A stretch of DNA of 64,000 nucleotides from Eleginops maclovinus. Taxonomy: Eukaryota > Chordata > Actinopteri > Perciformes > Eleginopidae. This document shows, piece by piece, positions 50,676-63,423 of the stretch. The DNA lies in NCBI RefSeq assembly GCF_036324505.1, contig NC_086356.1:15361244-15425243 (forward strand), given 5' to 3'. Position numbers and translations under genes: made by a program. Under the pieces are notes generated by a model, which worked only from the letters and a program-made list of their open reading frames with translations, searched no databases and had not been told where the DNA came from. Each line of letters opens with the position of its first letter. The first letter of the stretch is position 1.

Positions 50676-53600
50676 ATGAGCAAAACAAAGAACAAAAGCG
50701 ATAATAAGACGGAAAAAGCGTTGGCTGCGGAGAAAGAGCAGTTCGCTAAACAACAGGTGAGTACGTTTTTATTTTTTATTATAATCAAACCTTTATACCT
50801 TGGAGTTTTTAATTTTTCATGTAATATAGTTTGTTAAATGCGGTTAACTGTAAGTACCTTGAGGTAAAATGTAGTCACTGTACCGGACCAGAAAACAAAG
50901 TGTGAAACTAAATGTAATATTCCAAGTTAAAGTTTTTCATATTTAAATTGTGTTCCCCTTGACGTGATTGCCTACATCTAACTTCGTGTATTGTTCTTTA
51001 TCTTATTGTTTTATCTATTTCCGCAAGCGGCAGCATGATGTTTACTGGTGAGAAGTTGATTTAGACTAAAGTGGAGTCTCTTTTTTTCAGCTCCACAGCA
51101 TCAGCAAAACTCTCGTCTCCGGAGAAACTCCACTTAAAGAGAAATATGTGCGCAGTATCCTTTTGATTTTTACATTTCAAACCATGTTTCCTCCTCCTGT
51201 ACATTACCATGGTATATAAGATACATGTGTCTGTGTTGCAGTAATTGCAATATGTGGTGTGATTTTTATTGTATTTCTATTAACGTTAGGTATTGGTGTT
51301 TTATGAACTTGAAAGCTGCTTATTTTAACTACACATCTCAAAGAACAACTAATGACAAGATTTGAAAATTAGCTAAAGCAATAAACTCTGTGCAGGACAT
51401 CAGTTTAACGCTCTGTATTTTGAACTGTGTTAAACGGCATTTTCCAATTAAACAAGAGAGTTAATCCTAATTAATTTCACTAACACAAGACAAGACTACA
51501 CCTGCATGCATGGTAATGTTTTTGTGAATCTTCACTTTAAGCAAAAAACTAAATGAGTTACCTTTGCTGTGGCACTAGACAAAAAAGTCTGAGGTTCAAA
51601 AGCGTTTTAAGGATTAATCCTCTTAGGAACATGCAAGTCTGGAGAAAAAGTTATGGTGATATATGAAAAGTTGTTAATGTATTTCAATCTCAACCAGAAC
51701 AGTTTAAATTAGAGGAAAATAAAATTGTTCTAAAATGTGAAATCAATCTTATGCTGTATTATTGCTTTCCTTGTGTGATGAATTTGCAGAGGCACGAGTC
51801 TTATGCTGAATTATTGCCTTAGTATTTTGCAGTTTCCTTGACAGTAGTGTAGATATTATCATGGGAACGTATAAGGAGAGTGGAGCCGCCACCTTCTGGT
51901 CCTACACCCTCAACCTGCCTCTCTCCAGTAACTCCATGATCTGCTGGAAGTTCTGCTACCTGCTGCACAAAGTACTCCGGGGGGGGCACAGAAATGTGAG
52001 TTTAAATCTAAACATCTCCACATTTTTTCACTTGTTTACTCTTTGTCTCACCCTTATCCACTCTTCCTTTTGTAATCTGGCTCCTCTCTGTTTGACCTAC
52101 AGGTCGTTAGAGACTCTCACAGATACTGTCGCAACGTCAAAGACATGGGCGTTCTCTGGGTGAGTAGCAGAAGTGAAAAAAGTATTGGAGTCTTTCAATT
52201 GTTTTCAAAACTCTGTTGAAAGTAATATTTCTATTGCAAGTACCATAAAAGTAACATCTTAATCTGAAAAGCAGCAAATTGTTGTCGTGCTTTAGTATAA
52301 AGTATGGCGATTAACTAATGGGAGTAGTAGTATAACGTTACATAAAACTGGTAAATATATATATGTTTTGTGTTTTTAAATTCCTATAAATTATATTTAA
52401 ATAATATGTTAAATATTGAACTCTGGATGCAATTAAAAGTCTCCTAATATTGCTCTTTTACAAAATACATTTTCTCTATAGAGCCAAATATTGTAAGGAT
52501 TGTCATGATCTTTAATTAAAAGTATTTTGTTCTAACTTTATACATTTTATCTTTATCAAGGTATCAACGTATGACAGCTTTTAATTTTTATTCCAGGGAA
52601 GCTTGCATGATCGATACGGCCACATTGTTGCACTGTCTGCAAAATTCCTCTGCCTCAAAATGGAATTTCATGCAAAGGTACCTTATGTTTTTTTTAATTA
52701 TATAAAACTGTTTAAGGGTTTATATTATCTCATGTTTAAATGTAGAATGATAAATCCTTTAATTACTAAATAAATTCACAGCACAAGCTGATCCCAGGCA
52801 ACCTGGAGGCCAGTGATGAGACTTTGGACAAGGAAACCGGAAATGACAAAAACAAAGTGTAAGTTGACCACCCTCAATAATTAGTGCTGTTTCCCATTAA
52901 ATATGAGTTTAATGGGCTTCATAAATATGGTGTAAATGTATTGCAGGTTGGATATGACACAGGAACTGATGGATTACCTGGATGCTGGACTGAAGATGGA
53001 GGAGACAGGTGAGTCAACCTTTCGATCATGCAAGAGATGTATTAGGCTTTGGATACACACACTTGCTGAGGGATTTTATTGGATTTGTTGGCAATGAACA
53101 AAATACAGAGTAGCACCAGACTTATTCTTGTATTTTTTTGATTACATGTTCAAAGTTCTGCGTCAGCTTGATGCCAACGGCGCCAAATCTAATACTCCAG
53201 CTGGACAGTGCAGACTGACTCCTCTGATTCCTCTTGTACTGGACTGCAGCTTCCTCTACCACTTCACTGTCCTGCAGATGTTCAAACTGCACAGCTGTAA
53301 GTGACATATATGTTGTTGTCTATTTAATCAAGCTATAGTATTAATTAAAGCCTTAAACCGTTATAATCATATCCTCTGCTTTATAGGCTTGGCTCCAGAT
53401 ATTCTTCTTGGACATCGAGAGCGGTTCCGAGATCTTTTTAACAGGTAGGGTTTTAGAGTGATTAGCAAATACATACTTATATAATCTTTGGGTGATGTTA
53501 GTGACAGATGTATTTTCCTCTGCAGCCTCAAACAGTTCTTTGACAGAGCCAGAGAAACTGAGTTTTTTAAAACTGTCATCCAGATCCCAGATCTCCCAGA

Positions 53601-53876
53601 TGTAAGTACCATAAATATGTCCGTATATTTGATTTGAGTGGTTTTCCAATGTAAGAAGGGAAGGAAGTATTCAGATCTCTAACATAAGTACTCATTCCAC
53701 ACTGTAAAAGTCCTGAGTGGAAAATAAAGGTTTTGTTTTATACACAGGCTCCACCAAACTTCCTCCGTGCTGCTGCCTTGGCTGAATATAAGAGGGCGGT
53801 GGTGGTGATACCAAACGAGGAGCGTACTGATGGAGAAGAAGTAGAGCCGCAACCAGAGACGAGAGAAGTGCCACAG
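50676..53876 (+). CDS. hip1r: hip1r ANTH-domain exons
   Basis: Exons: 50676-50756, 51091-51154, 51853-51995, 52103-52159, 52597-52677, 52782-52858, 52947-53008, 53156-53296, 53387-53444, 53526-53601 and 53748-53876. Conserved landmarks are PLKEKYVR (the Lys/Arg patch that contacts phosphoinositide), ATFWSY, LPLSSNSMICWKFCYLLHKVLR, LHDRYG, AGQCRLTPLIPLVLDCS, FKLHSCLAPDILLGHRERF and PPNFLRAAALAEY followed by VVVIP. Exon 2 has a weak donor (CGCA|GTATCC). Confidence 0.9.
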
Positions 53877-56800
53877 GTACATGCAAGGAAAGGAAAAATA
53901 TACTTAAACCACTTTTATTCTAGTATCACAGCTAACGTTGACATTTTTTCTCATGGCAGTACTATTTGCTAAACCAAATGGGACCTCCGGGTGTCTCAGT
54001 GGATCATAGGGAAACAGAAAACGAGGGTCTGAAGAGAGAGTTGGAGGCTCTCAAACCAGAACTACAACTCATCAAGTCTGAGGTGAGATTATCACATTGG
54101 ATATACAGTATACTCAGTGGTGGAAGAAGTATTCAGATCCTTTACTTCTCTAAAAGTAATAATATCACACTTTGAAAGTACTCCACTGCAAGTCAAAGCC
54201 CTGCAGTCAAAAAACAATGTTGCAAAGTAAATGTATTCATTGTGAAGTAAAAAGTTACCTTTGCGTGTTTTACTATCATATATGATGTCTTTCCTTAGGC
54301 TAGGAGGTGTTTAACTGAGTTGAAGGCTCAGGTGAATCGCCTGGAGGCCGAGGTCGAGGAGGAGCGTAACCACAAACATATGGCCATGGTGGAAAAGGAG
54401 CACCTGCGGATGGAGGTGGAGGCTTTACGGTGCGCTAATGTCGCCAACGTCGGGGCTCAGATCGGATACAAGGAGGCAGACCGTAAGTCAACAGTTTTGT
54501 GTCCTGGTGAAATATAAATTTAGCTTAGTTTTAATGTGTCCTTTTCATCCCATCGTCCCTACAGATCGAGCTCAGGCAGCAGAGCTTCGTTTCACTCAAC
54601 TCAAAGAGAGACATGCAGAGCTCATCACCAGTCATGCTGACTTAATGAAAAAGGTAAACTGCCTTCCTGAGAAGAAAAACATCCTGAGATTAAGATACTT
54701 TGAGTTAATCATTCCTGAATTAACTATCAATTTCTCATCTTTTTTGTGTTGATATGAGGCTGTAGGACCAAAGAATCCGGTTCACTGAAAACATGTGAAT
54801 CTGTATTTTAAAATACAAAATAAATCAATTGAAATTCAGGTTCTGAAATGTTGTCTTTGTGTGTTTGCAGAATGCAGAAACAGTGAAGTTGTTCTCTGGT
54901 ACAAAGCATGGTCACGATGATTTGCTGAGAAGCAAACAGCAGTTGGAGAACGAGCTGGAAAATCTACGACGGGAGAACAGTAACATGGTGAGACTCATAA
55001 CTGCTGCAGGCAGCACAGAAAATAACACCCTCTGATATAATCTTTTTCCACAAGCTAGTGTTTTTGTTGAAAAACAAAGACTGTTGATAACTATTCACTG
55101 TCTTCTCTCCTCATCAGATGAATCAGCAGCAGCAGGAGTTTCAGCGCCTCAACAAAGAGCTTCTTGAGCAAAGTGCCGAGCTGGCTCTCCTTCGCAGCGC
55201 GCTGGACAATAAAGAGAAGGTGAGGCTTGATGACGATAACAACAAGCCATTTAGTTTTTCCAAACACTTTATTATCTTTATTACTGCAGAAGTATAGGTG
55301 GGAATCAACAATCACAGCAAGAAAGACAACTGACTCTCAGAATTAGTTTTCAAACTTCCAACAAACACTTCAGCACCACCATGAGGTCAACGTTGAGGCA
55401 ACTTTGTGGCCAAATTTCATCTCCATCTCTTTGACTAACAGCTTTGACAAAGATTTAGATTTTTTATCTAAAAAGTTCATCCACTATTCATCTTAGGAGT
55501 TCATATTGAATTTCAACACTATTAAAATGTTTCCGGATCCTTGTTAACTTAATTAGATATTTTTTGACTGAATGAATGATTTAGCTCTTTTTTGACCATA
55601 ATTCCTTCAGGCAAATCATAAACTAGAAAAAAGTTTCAACTTGTTTTTCAAAATAAACGTTGTACTTTGATGAGACGGCATGTTATGATGAGTGAGACTT
55701 AAGAACAGTTTTAGCCTTCTAAATAGGACAAAAATGTGGGGTTTTTTTCTCATTCATTCACTTAAGTTATTTACTTGCATTTCTGATGTCCTCAGGAGGG
55801 TTCTCATGTCAGCAGCAGCCTGGCAGCTCTGCAGGCGGAGCGAGACGTGTTGCTGCGCTCCGCCAGAGAAAAAGATGTGGAGCTCTCCTCTCTGAGACAG
55901 CAGGCCCAGCAGCAGCAGGGCTCCCAGGACCTGGAGAGAGACCGGCTGCAGCGAGAGCTGGCGGCCCTCAGAGCGCAGCTGCAGCAGCAGGTATGGACTC
56001 ACGACACAGTAACTATACATGTGCACAATATGACTTGGTACTATTTTTATCTGCATGTGTTTCGCTAAATCACAAATATACTCTCTGCTCTAACTCTGTT
56101 TTATATACATTGAGGCTTAAACATTTTTGTTTAATTTTGCCTCTACATTTCTCTCTGAGCGGTAGCTGAGCATAATGCAGATTTTTTATCCCATTTTAAT
56201 TCAAGCGTATTTTTGTGTCTTGTGTTTATTTTCAATTATTTCTGAAAACAAATGTATGTTAAGGACCTTTTTTATAGGTGCTATACAAATAAACTAAACT
56301 GTCATTCCCCAGCTCACCATCAATGCAGAGCAGAAGTTGGAGATCGACCGTCTGAGAAGAGAGCTGGACTCAACACGATTGGAGTTAAATCGAGCAAACG
56401 GCGCCCTGCAGAGCAAAGAAATGGTAGGAACACTAATGGTAACTTCCTCACCTCGTCTGCAAGTCTTCCTCTGAAAAAACTAATTGATGCATGTTTTGCT
56501 CCTCAGAGTGGGACCCAGCTGAGCAGTTCTCTCGCAGGGTTGCAGGCGGAGAGGGAGGTGCTGCTGCGCTCTATGAGGGACCAGGAGGCGGAGCTGAACT
56601 CCCTCCGGCAGCAGGCTCAGCTCCACCACAGCTCCCTTGAGCAGGAGAGGCAGAGGAGCAGCATGGAAGTGGGGAGTCTACATGCCCAAATACAGCAACA
56701 GGTGCTGCACACACACTTTATCACCTGTGCAATCCGTGCAACCCACTATGAACTGTTTACTTACTGAGGAGTTAATGTGTGTGACCTCAGGCGTCTCGTG

Positions 56801-59800
56801 AGAGTGAGCTATCCAAGAAGCTGCAGGACGAGCAGTTCTGCCTCCTGCAGTGTGCTGTGGTGGAGGCCGAGGGAATCATACTGGATGCTGTGGCCAAACT
56901 GGACGACCCCATTCACCTCAGCTGCATCAGCTCGCCTGGTAAAACCGTATTTATATCATCCCACACAAAATAATCACAATAATTACACCGCATGTGTTTA
57001 ACAGTAGGTCTTTGAATGACTTTTATTTTTACGATCAGTCTCTGAAAGTTTCCAAAATCGTGAAAAAAAATGTTATTTTGTCTCATTATTTATATCCCTC
57101 AATGCTTAATAGGATAGGCTAAAGTAAAGTGTTGTAATTTTGCTTTTCATACCATTTCTCTCATCCTTCTTCTTTCTGTTTTTCAGATTATTTGATAAAT
57201 CGAGCTGAAATCACTCTGGGTTCAATAGATAAGATGCAGCAGAGTCACGTGGTTTACCTGGGAAACAGGAATGGTGAGTGAGCTGTGCTCGTGTTCTGAT
57301 TTATAAATAAAGTATGTTTGTTTATATGACGGGAGTTTCTAATGTCCTCTCTGTGGTTTTTAGATGCCAGTGGTTTGCTGAGAGCGGTCACACAGTTCTC
57401 TCACCTCACTGCTGACACCATTGTTAACGGAGCAGCAACATCTCACTCTGCTCCCACCGACCAGGCTGACCGTAAGACACACTCACACGCAACTGTTAGA
57501 GACATAAATGAAATACAGTAGAAACAAACATTAAGCACTCCTGTTTCTATGTCTCTTGCAGGTTTGACTGACAGCTGTCGGGATTGTGCAAATCACTGCC
57601 TTCAGTTCTTGAAGGATCTGAAGATTCAGGCCAGTTTGCAGCGAGCAGATCCCTCCGCCGTGCGCTTCACTGTCCAACGCCTCCTCGGATTGGCACAAGT
57701 GAGACAATTTTGACCTTCATCTGATTATGAGATCTAGAGATTTGCTTGCAGCTCCTTTTGGCATAGCTGTGCTTTGAGCTAAATACATGCTCATATTTAC
57801 CAACAGCTTTTATTTATTTTACACAAATCCACCAATATCTAGATCTTATGTTTTGTCGATCTTTTCTATGTTAATTTTTGGAGCTTATTTGAATTACTTA
57901 CTATAAACTGCTGGGTAGCTGTTCAAATTCACCAAGGGATCAAAGGGTCTTATCTTAACCTTTAATAACACATCAGAATAATCTGTTGATTAGCACTGTT
58001 ATGCAGTAGGTATGCAATTTAAATACTCAAGTAAAGTACCTCAAAATTGTACTTGTATATATATATATATTTATATACAGTATAAAGAAGAGTTACTTTT
58101 ACAAACAGTTTTCTGCTACTGTATTCCTGATGTGTACTTTATGATATCTGTTTAGGATCTGCGTCCAAAAGGGCATGATCTGCAGAAAGGAGAGCTGGCC
58201 TACCTGGTGGATAAGGAGATGATCGCCACATCAACTGCCATTGAAGAGGCTGTGCTGAGAATGGACGTAAGGACAAATTATGACTGACCACCTGACAAAC
58301 ACAGGACCACACATACATGGACACGTACACATACACCTGGTGATCCTTAACTATTCTGTTTCAAACCTGTCTCTCAGGAGATACTCACTCAGGCAAAGAG
58401 AGACACTTCTGGGATCAAACTGGAGGTCAACCAGAGGTAAGAAAAATAGTGTATTTTTCTAAAGTAGGACATTTTCTCCACTTCTCTCTGTCCGTTTCTT
58501 ACCAGAACCTGTGTGATGTGTTTCTGTTTTCATTACAGTATCCTGGGATCCTGTTCAGACCTGATGAAGGTAAGAAATGTGTCTTCACTTTTAAAATACA
58601 TCTCTGTCAACTTCTGTGACTCATGTTCACTCTGAGTTTCTCTCTGATCTCTTTCCTCTCCAGGCCGTTCACATGCTGGTTACAGCTTCTACTGACCTGC
58701 AAAAAGACATTGTGGAAGGAGGCAGGGTGAGTGTCCTAAAATAGAAATTACAAATTCAGTTCCGGAGTTCTTATAAGTCAAAGTAACTCTAAAGAGATAA
58801 TTTAGGAGTTGTGTTTATGTTTTTAAATGGATGTTTTGATAGAGTAGTTCTGCTTTTGTTAAAAGGCTGTTTTCTCTTCTAGGCTGACCCAATTTATTCA
58901 AATCCAGATTTCTATGATTCTTTGTTTACCGTGGATGCATGTGAGAAATTGAAGGTTCAACAGTGTGGATTATTGACATACATATGGTCCTTTTATGAAT
59001 GAAGTACTCCTCTAAACATGAACAAGAAACCAGAGGTGGATATTGCATATACTGACACATTTGTTCTTTCTATAGGGAGCAGCATCTGTTACAGAATTTT
59101 ATGCCAAGAACTCTCGCTGGACAGAGGGTCTTATCTCTGCCTCTAAAGCTGTCGGCTGGGGCGCCACACAGCTGCTGTAAGTGTCCAAACACCACATACT
59201 GTATATTATAAGCTCAATGTCCCGAGCTCAATTTTATGAACCTGTTCTTTACTCCTTTGCTATCAGAGACTCAGCGGACCGGGTGGTGGCTGAAAAAGGA
59301 GCCTACGAGGAGCTCATCGTATGTTCACATGAGGTCGCTGCGAGCACGGCTCAGCTCGTTGCTGCCTCGAAGGTACAAACTCAAGTTTGTACCTTTCCTG
59401 TTACCATGAGGAGCGGTCTGATCAATTTAAAGGTCTTTGGTGGTGTTTTTACCCCAGAAATGTTGCTGTGGAACCTTGTCTCTATGAGCTTTACATTTCT
59501 GGTGGTATTTAGGCAAAAACAAATGTTCATGAAAAATGTAAAACATGTTTGGTTAGCAGCACGTTTTATTTGAGCTGCTCTTTGGATCTGTGGAACTGTA
59601 GATGAATTCTGAAGTGATGCTTTGTTATTTGTTTAGGTGAAGGCCGACCGTAACAACAAGAAGCTGCAAACCCTGAAGCAGGCCTCGCGTCACGTTAATG
59701 ACATGGCTGCTGTGGTCGTCACCTCCACTAAACACGGGCAGCAGAAGATCTCTGTCCCAGGTGAGAGGGGATGTTATTATAAATGATTCAAAGTTCAAGG

Positions 59801-61920
59801 GATTTTATTATACACATATTATTAATAGGACATGAGACAAAATAATTTTAAGAAAGAAAGAAAAATAGTGCGAAATGAAACAGAGTAGTTTAAATTAGAG
59901 TAAAATAGTGCAGGTATGTTGTTAGGACCAGTCTATAAGTGCAGATGAATGATGGGTGGATTGTAACTAAGTACTTTTCTTACTTAATTTTTTCTATTTA
60001 ATGCTCCCTTTATTCTATTTCTACTCCTTTACATTTCAGAGGCAAAAATCGTACTTTTCACTCTACTTTGTTCTTCTTTACATATTTTAAACAAAACAAT
60101 ATAATGATATAATATGATACAGTACAGTAACACGTATGACCACATTAGTTTGATTAGCATAGATACCATACAACAGTAAAATGCTCAAACATGGATTGGT
60201 TGGTGATAAAAAACTGAATAATAATAAAATATATTCTGTCAGAAGAGCCATACTGTAATGGACTTTAACTTGTAATGGATTATTTTGAGAATGCAGTGTT
60301 TTAACTTTTACGAGTATGAGTAATTCGTCCACCACTTGGAAACACATTCGATTGTTTGAAGGACATTTACATCTTGACTTTTTTTTACAGCAATCCACCT
60401 AAAGTTAATCGACATATTGTTTGTGATTCCTTTGCAGTTTCGATGGACTTCACTGGCAGATCTGTGATCAAACTGAAAACGGAGGAGATGGAGGTTCAGG
60501 TGAGGCTTTAAGTCCCAACAATTATCATCTTGTTTTTTTATTATTGTCGATTGCAAGTCGCTTACGATGTTTTGAATCTCTCAGGTGAGGGTTCTGCAGC
60601 TGGAGAGTGAGCTGGAGCAGGAGAGGGTCCGTTTGGGGGAGCTGAGGAAGAAGCACTACGAGCTCAACTCCTCTGTCGATGAAGCAGACGAAGATGCTGA
60701 TAGCTTCCCACCGCCGCCACCACCTACTCTGCTCGATTCCCCGACAGCAAATGTGTCCATCCCACAGACACAGCCTTACATAAGCACACAGAAATTCTCA
60801 GACACTAATCCATTTGCCCCAGCTCAAACACAGCCTCAGTCATACACACCAACACTACCACAGGCGCAGACCTACACCCCTTCCACCTCCTCTGAAATGT
60901 ACACCCCTTCCCTAACTTCCACCTCTTCTGAAATCTTCCCCCCTTCCCTAACGTCCACCTCTTCTCAAATCTACACCCCTTCCCTAACTTCCACCTCTTC
61001 TGAAATCTTCCCCCCTTCCCTAACGTCCACCTCTTCTCAAATCTACACCCCTTCCTTAACTTCCAATTCCTCTCAAATCTACACTCCTTCCCTGACATCT
61101 ACTTCCTCTCAAATTTACACCCCTTCCCAACCATATACACTTCCTCAGACCTACACACCCTCTCAGCCTTTCATCCCGTCTTCGCCCTACACACCACCTC
61201 AGCCCTACACACCAAGCACAACTTACTTAAACCCTCAGTCTTACTCACTGTCAACGCCCTCCACTCAAACCTCCCCCAGCCTCTCCCGGCCTCAGTCTCC
61301 GTCTCTGGCACGGGCGAACCCGCAGAACGCAGAGACCACCAAACCAGCCTCAAGAAAATCCAACATCTTTACCAAATCTGGAAACTTGCTGAAGAATGCG
61401 GTAAGTACCATAAAAAACTTCTGCTATATCTGGATATTCATGATGTATGTTTAAAGGGACGATTCACCCACAAAATGATGATTTGAATAGGAATTACTCA
61501 CCACGTGTTACCTTGAATTATTAAAGAAATCTTTGCTACCTCCATGGTGGATGCAGAATCCAGAAATCTGAACAAATTCTTGAAGAGTTGGATTAATTTG
61601 AGGCCTCATATATACAGCAATAGTAAAATAAACATCTGTTTAGAAACGTTTGCCTCTTTTACCATGTCTTAAGATCACTCGCTTTGCAAAAGTGTTTTAG
61701 GTAGTAAAGGATGTGTACTTGCAGAAAGCTTCCATTTACTTTAAAATGATCTTGCTTTGGAATCTTCATTACCGTGGAGTTTTCTTGAAGTATTCAAGGT
61801 AACACGTGGTAAGTCAATAATATACAAATGGTCATATCTTTGGTAAATGGTTTATAACTGGGTGTTTTCTTTTTATAATTTCAGTTCAAAAGAAGCGAGA
61901 CGGGAACAGGGGAGTCTTGA
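50676..61920 (+). CDS. hip1r: HIP1R, clathrin/actin adaptor with extended C-terminus
   Basis: There are 33 coding exons with consistent phases, 4074 nt, or 1357 residues, against 1068 in human. The first is 50676-50756, the last 61885-61920; intermediate exons are listed with the domain entries. Order: ANTH domain, coiled coil with the clathrin light-chain-binding segment (AELITSHADLMKKNAE), I/LWEQ (THATCH) actin-binding domain, then a Pro/Ser/Thr-rich tail not found in mammalian HIP1 or HIP1R. The family binds phosphoinositides, clathrin light chain and F-actin at endocytic sites. Position next to ccdc62 supports HIP1R rather than HIP1, although overall divergence is high and it could be one of two teleost copies. 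The start at 50676 is the first ATG after a CpG-rich leader. Confidence 0.92.
53960..56938 (+). CDS. hip1r: hip1r coiled-coil exons with duplicated exon pair
   Basis: Exons: 53960-54082, 54299-54482, 54565-54653, 54871-54987, 55118-55219, 55796-55990, 56313-56423, 56507-56701 and 56791-56938. The region forms the dimeric rod that binds clathrin light chain. The 195-nt exons 55796-55990 and 56507-56701 are clear paralogues (LQAER-VLLRS, LRQQAQ and QLQQQ/QIQQQ in matching positions). Each follows an exon of 102 or 111 nt, so a two-exon module appears duplicated. The last exon carries the conserved DEQFCLLQ...KLDDPIHLSCISSP segment. Confidence 0.88.
57187..60499 (+). CDS. hip1r: hip1r I/LWEQ (THATCH) actin-binding exons
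   Basis: Exons: 57187-57273, 57364-57471, 57562-57698, 58156-58266, 58378-58436, 58539-58569, 58664-58726, 59076-59176, 59267-59372, 59637-59760 and 60438-60499. Family landmarks are FSHLTADTIVNGAATSH, VDKEMIATSTAIEEAV, SGIKLEVNQSIL, FYAKNSRWTEGLISASKAVG, YEELIVCSHEVAASTAQLVA and MDFTGRSVIKLKTEEMEVQ. These form the five-helix F-actin-binding core. All motif segments are present and in frame. Confidence 0.93.
59945..60338. repeat. Dispersed teleost repeat copy in a hip1r intron
   Basis: The stretch begins gatgggtggattgtaactaagtac and ends acgagtatgagtaattcgtccaccact, with ctcctttacatttcagaggcaaaaatcgtacttttcactc inside. Related degraded stretches occur at about 35560-35700, 43390-43530, 53655-53735, 54114-54240, 58010-58075 and 63240-63312. 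I recall this type as very common in percomorph genomes but cannot name the family with certainty. Confidence 0.55.
60585..61400 (+). CDS. hip1r: hip1r large exon: dimerisation helix plus Pro/Ser/Thr-rich repeat tail
   Basis: The first 35 codons encode the conserved C-terminal latch helix (VRVLQLESELEQERVRLGEL then RKKHYELN). The other 235 or so codons encode an acidic patch, a poly-Pro stretch, an NPF tripeptide (SDTNPFAPA) and a tandem 12-residue repeat of the form SLTSTSSQIYTP / SLTSTSSEIFPP (about 60889-61130). Further YTP/YTPS repeats follow, then a basic segment (RKSNIFTKSGNLL) before the last exon. Mammalian HIP1R has a short unrelated tail here. NPF motifs bind EH-domain endocytic proteins, which would fit the gene's role (inference). 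Confidence 0.85.
60889..61130 (+). repeat. hip1r: Coding 36-bp minisatellite in hip1r
   Basis: Seven near-identical 36-base units, each encoding 12 residues, run in frame without interruption. Two unit types (…QIYTP and …EIFPP) alternate in the middle, suggesting growth by duplication of a two-unit block. Confidence 0.85.
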
Positions 61921-62143
61921 ATCCTGAATGAAGAAGAATCTGACATTTTACTTAACAATTACTGCAAATAGAAATATCCTTACTTTAACATTTTAAAACC
62001 GTTGATTTAAATCAAATTGTATTTCTCTGTAAAAAAAATGAAAAAGTCACCTAATTGTGCAAATGTATATTTTCCAACGTATTTTTGTAATAATACTGAA
62101 GCCTAATTTATGTTTATGGTTGCTGTTGTATACTGAGTTGATT

Positions 62144-62149
62144 TAATAA
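62144..62149 (+). terminator. hip1r: hip1r polyadenylation signal
   Basis: A canonical AATAAA lies 224 bases after the stop codon and is followed by tgtgtttcctctc, a plausible downstream element. Confidence 0.6.
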
Positions 62150-62174
62150 ATATCATCAACAGGCAAAATGTACG

Positions 62175-63420
62175 ATGTGTTTCCTCTCATTTCTGCTTTG
62201 AAAGTATTAAACTATTTACATCATTTTAGGAGTTAAGTAGTAGAGTAGTAAACGACCGCAATACTTCCTAGCCAGTGACGGTCTCTTCATGCTGTCAATT
62301 ATTCTCACAGCGACCTCATCTGTCTGTTATGTCTGTCATGCGCAATACAAACTGCAATCTCACCACTGTGGATGTAGCCGCTGTGCACGGACCAAAGTAG
62401 AGCTGCGTCCAGTTAGAATATTGTAAAAGGGATAGATACCGGAATAACACATAATTACCTTCAAAATAAAAGCATAACTAAAGATGATCGGAAGGCAGAT
62501 TTCTACAAAACCAATCACCAGTAAAATCAGTTTGACAGTACTCAGGAGATTTATATCTCCATGTTTGGAAAAAAGTCCCATATTTTATCACATTGTAGTA
62601 TACATACATCTTCAGCAGGTCAGTGAATCAAAATGACTCTTCACATGGGTGTAATGCGCCATTGAGCTACTCTTTGAGTCTCACTTTAATGTTTTATTTA
62701 ATGTACTTTATTTAGGAATATACATTGAGCTAAATGCAAAATCTGAACAAAAGTAATCCGGTGTTTCAGACTAGATTTCCGCAACAAGATTATGTGATAA
62801 TGTGGGACCCATTGTTGGGCCTCCAAGAAACTAGTTTTATCAGTAGTTTTTCTTTTATTTGTTAAGACTACCTATGCGAAAATGAACATACTTTTTTGCT
62901 TTCACTTTTAAAAAATATATATCTTGTAAATGTTTAACTATTTTGTATATGTTTAATACTTTATATATTTTCAGATTTTACTGTATTCTGTATTATTTTG
63001 CTTTTACAATATCTTGTACTTACGTTTCGCACTTCCTGGGAGTTTGATGTATATGCGACACATTTAATATCCCTAAATCTTATATATTGTATCAATAACC
63101 AAAATCTGTAGAGGTCGGAAAACAAGGACACCGCTAAACCACATATGGTATTTAAAGCCAATCTGAAATCTTAATCTGTAAGGTTTCTATATCAGTCAGG
63201 TAAGGATGTGTATCTAGAATGATCGAGTAGGTATATGGAATTACTCAAATAAAAGACCTCAAATTGGTTAGTATTACAGCACTTTAATTATACTTAATTA
63301 CTTAACACCACTAGTGAACATTTATTATTACCGGTAGTGAAAAATAAAACATTGCCATCTTTAATGAAATGTACAAAGATACATAAATTGTTGCTGCCAT
63401 GATTTTATTTTTGAAATGTC
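62175..63420. other. Intergenic, hip1r to rilpl1
   Basis: AT-rich sequence of about 1.2 kb. I see no gene. A degraded copy of the dispersed repeat lies at about 63240-63312. Confidence 0.4.
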
Positions 63421-63423
63421 TAA

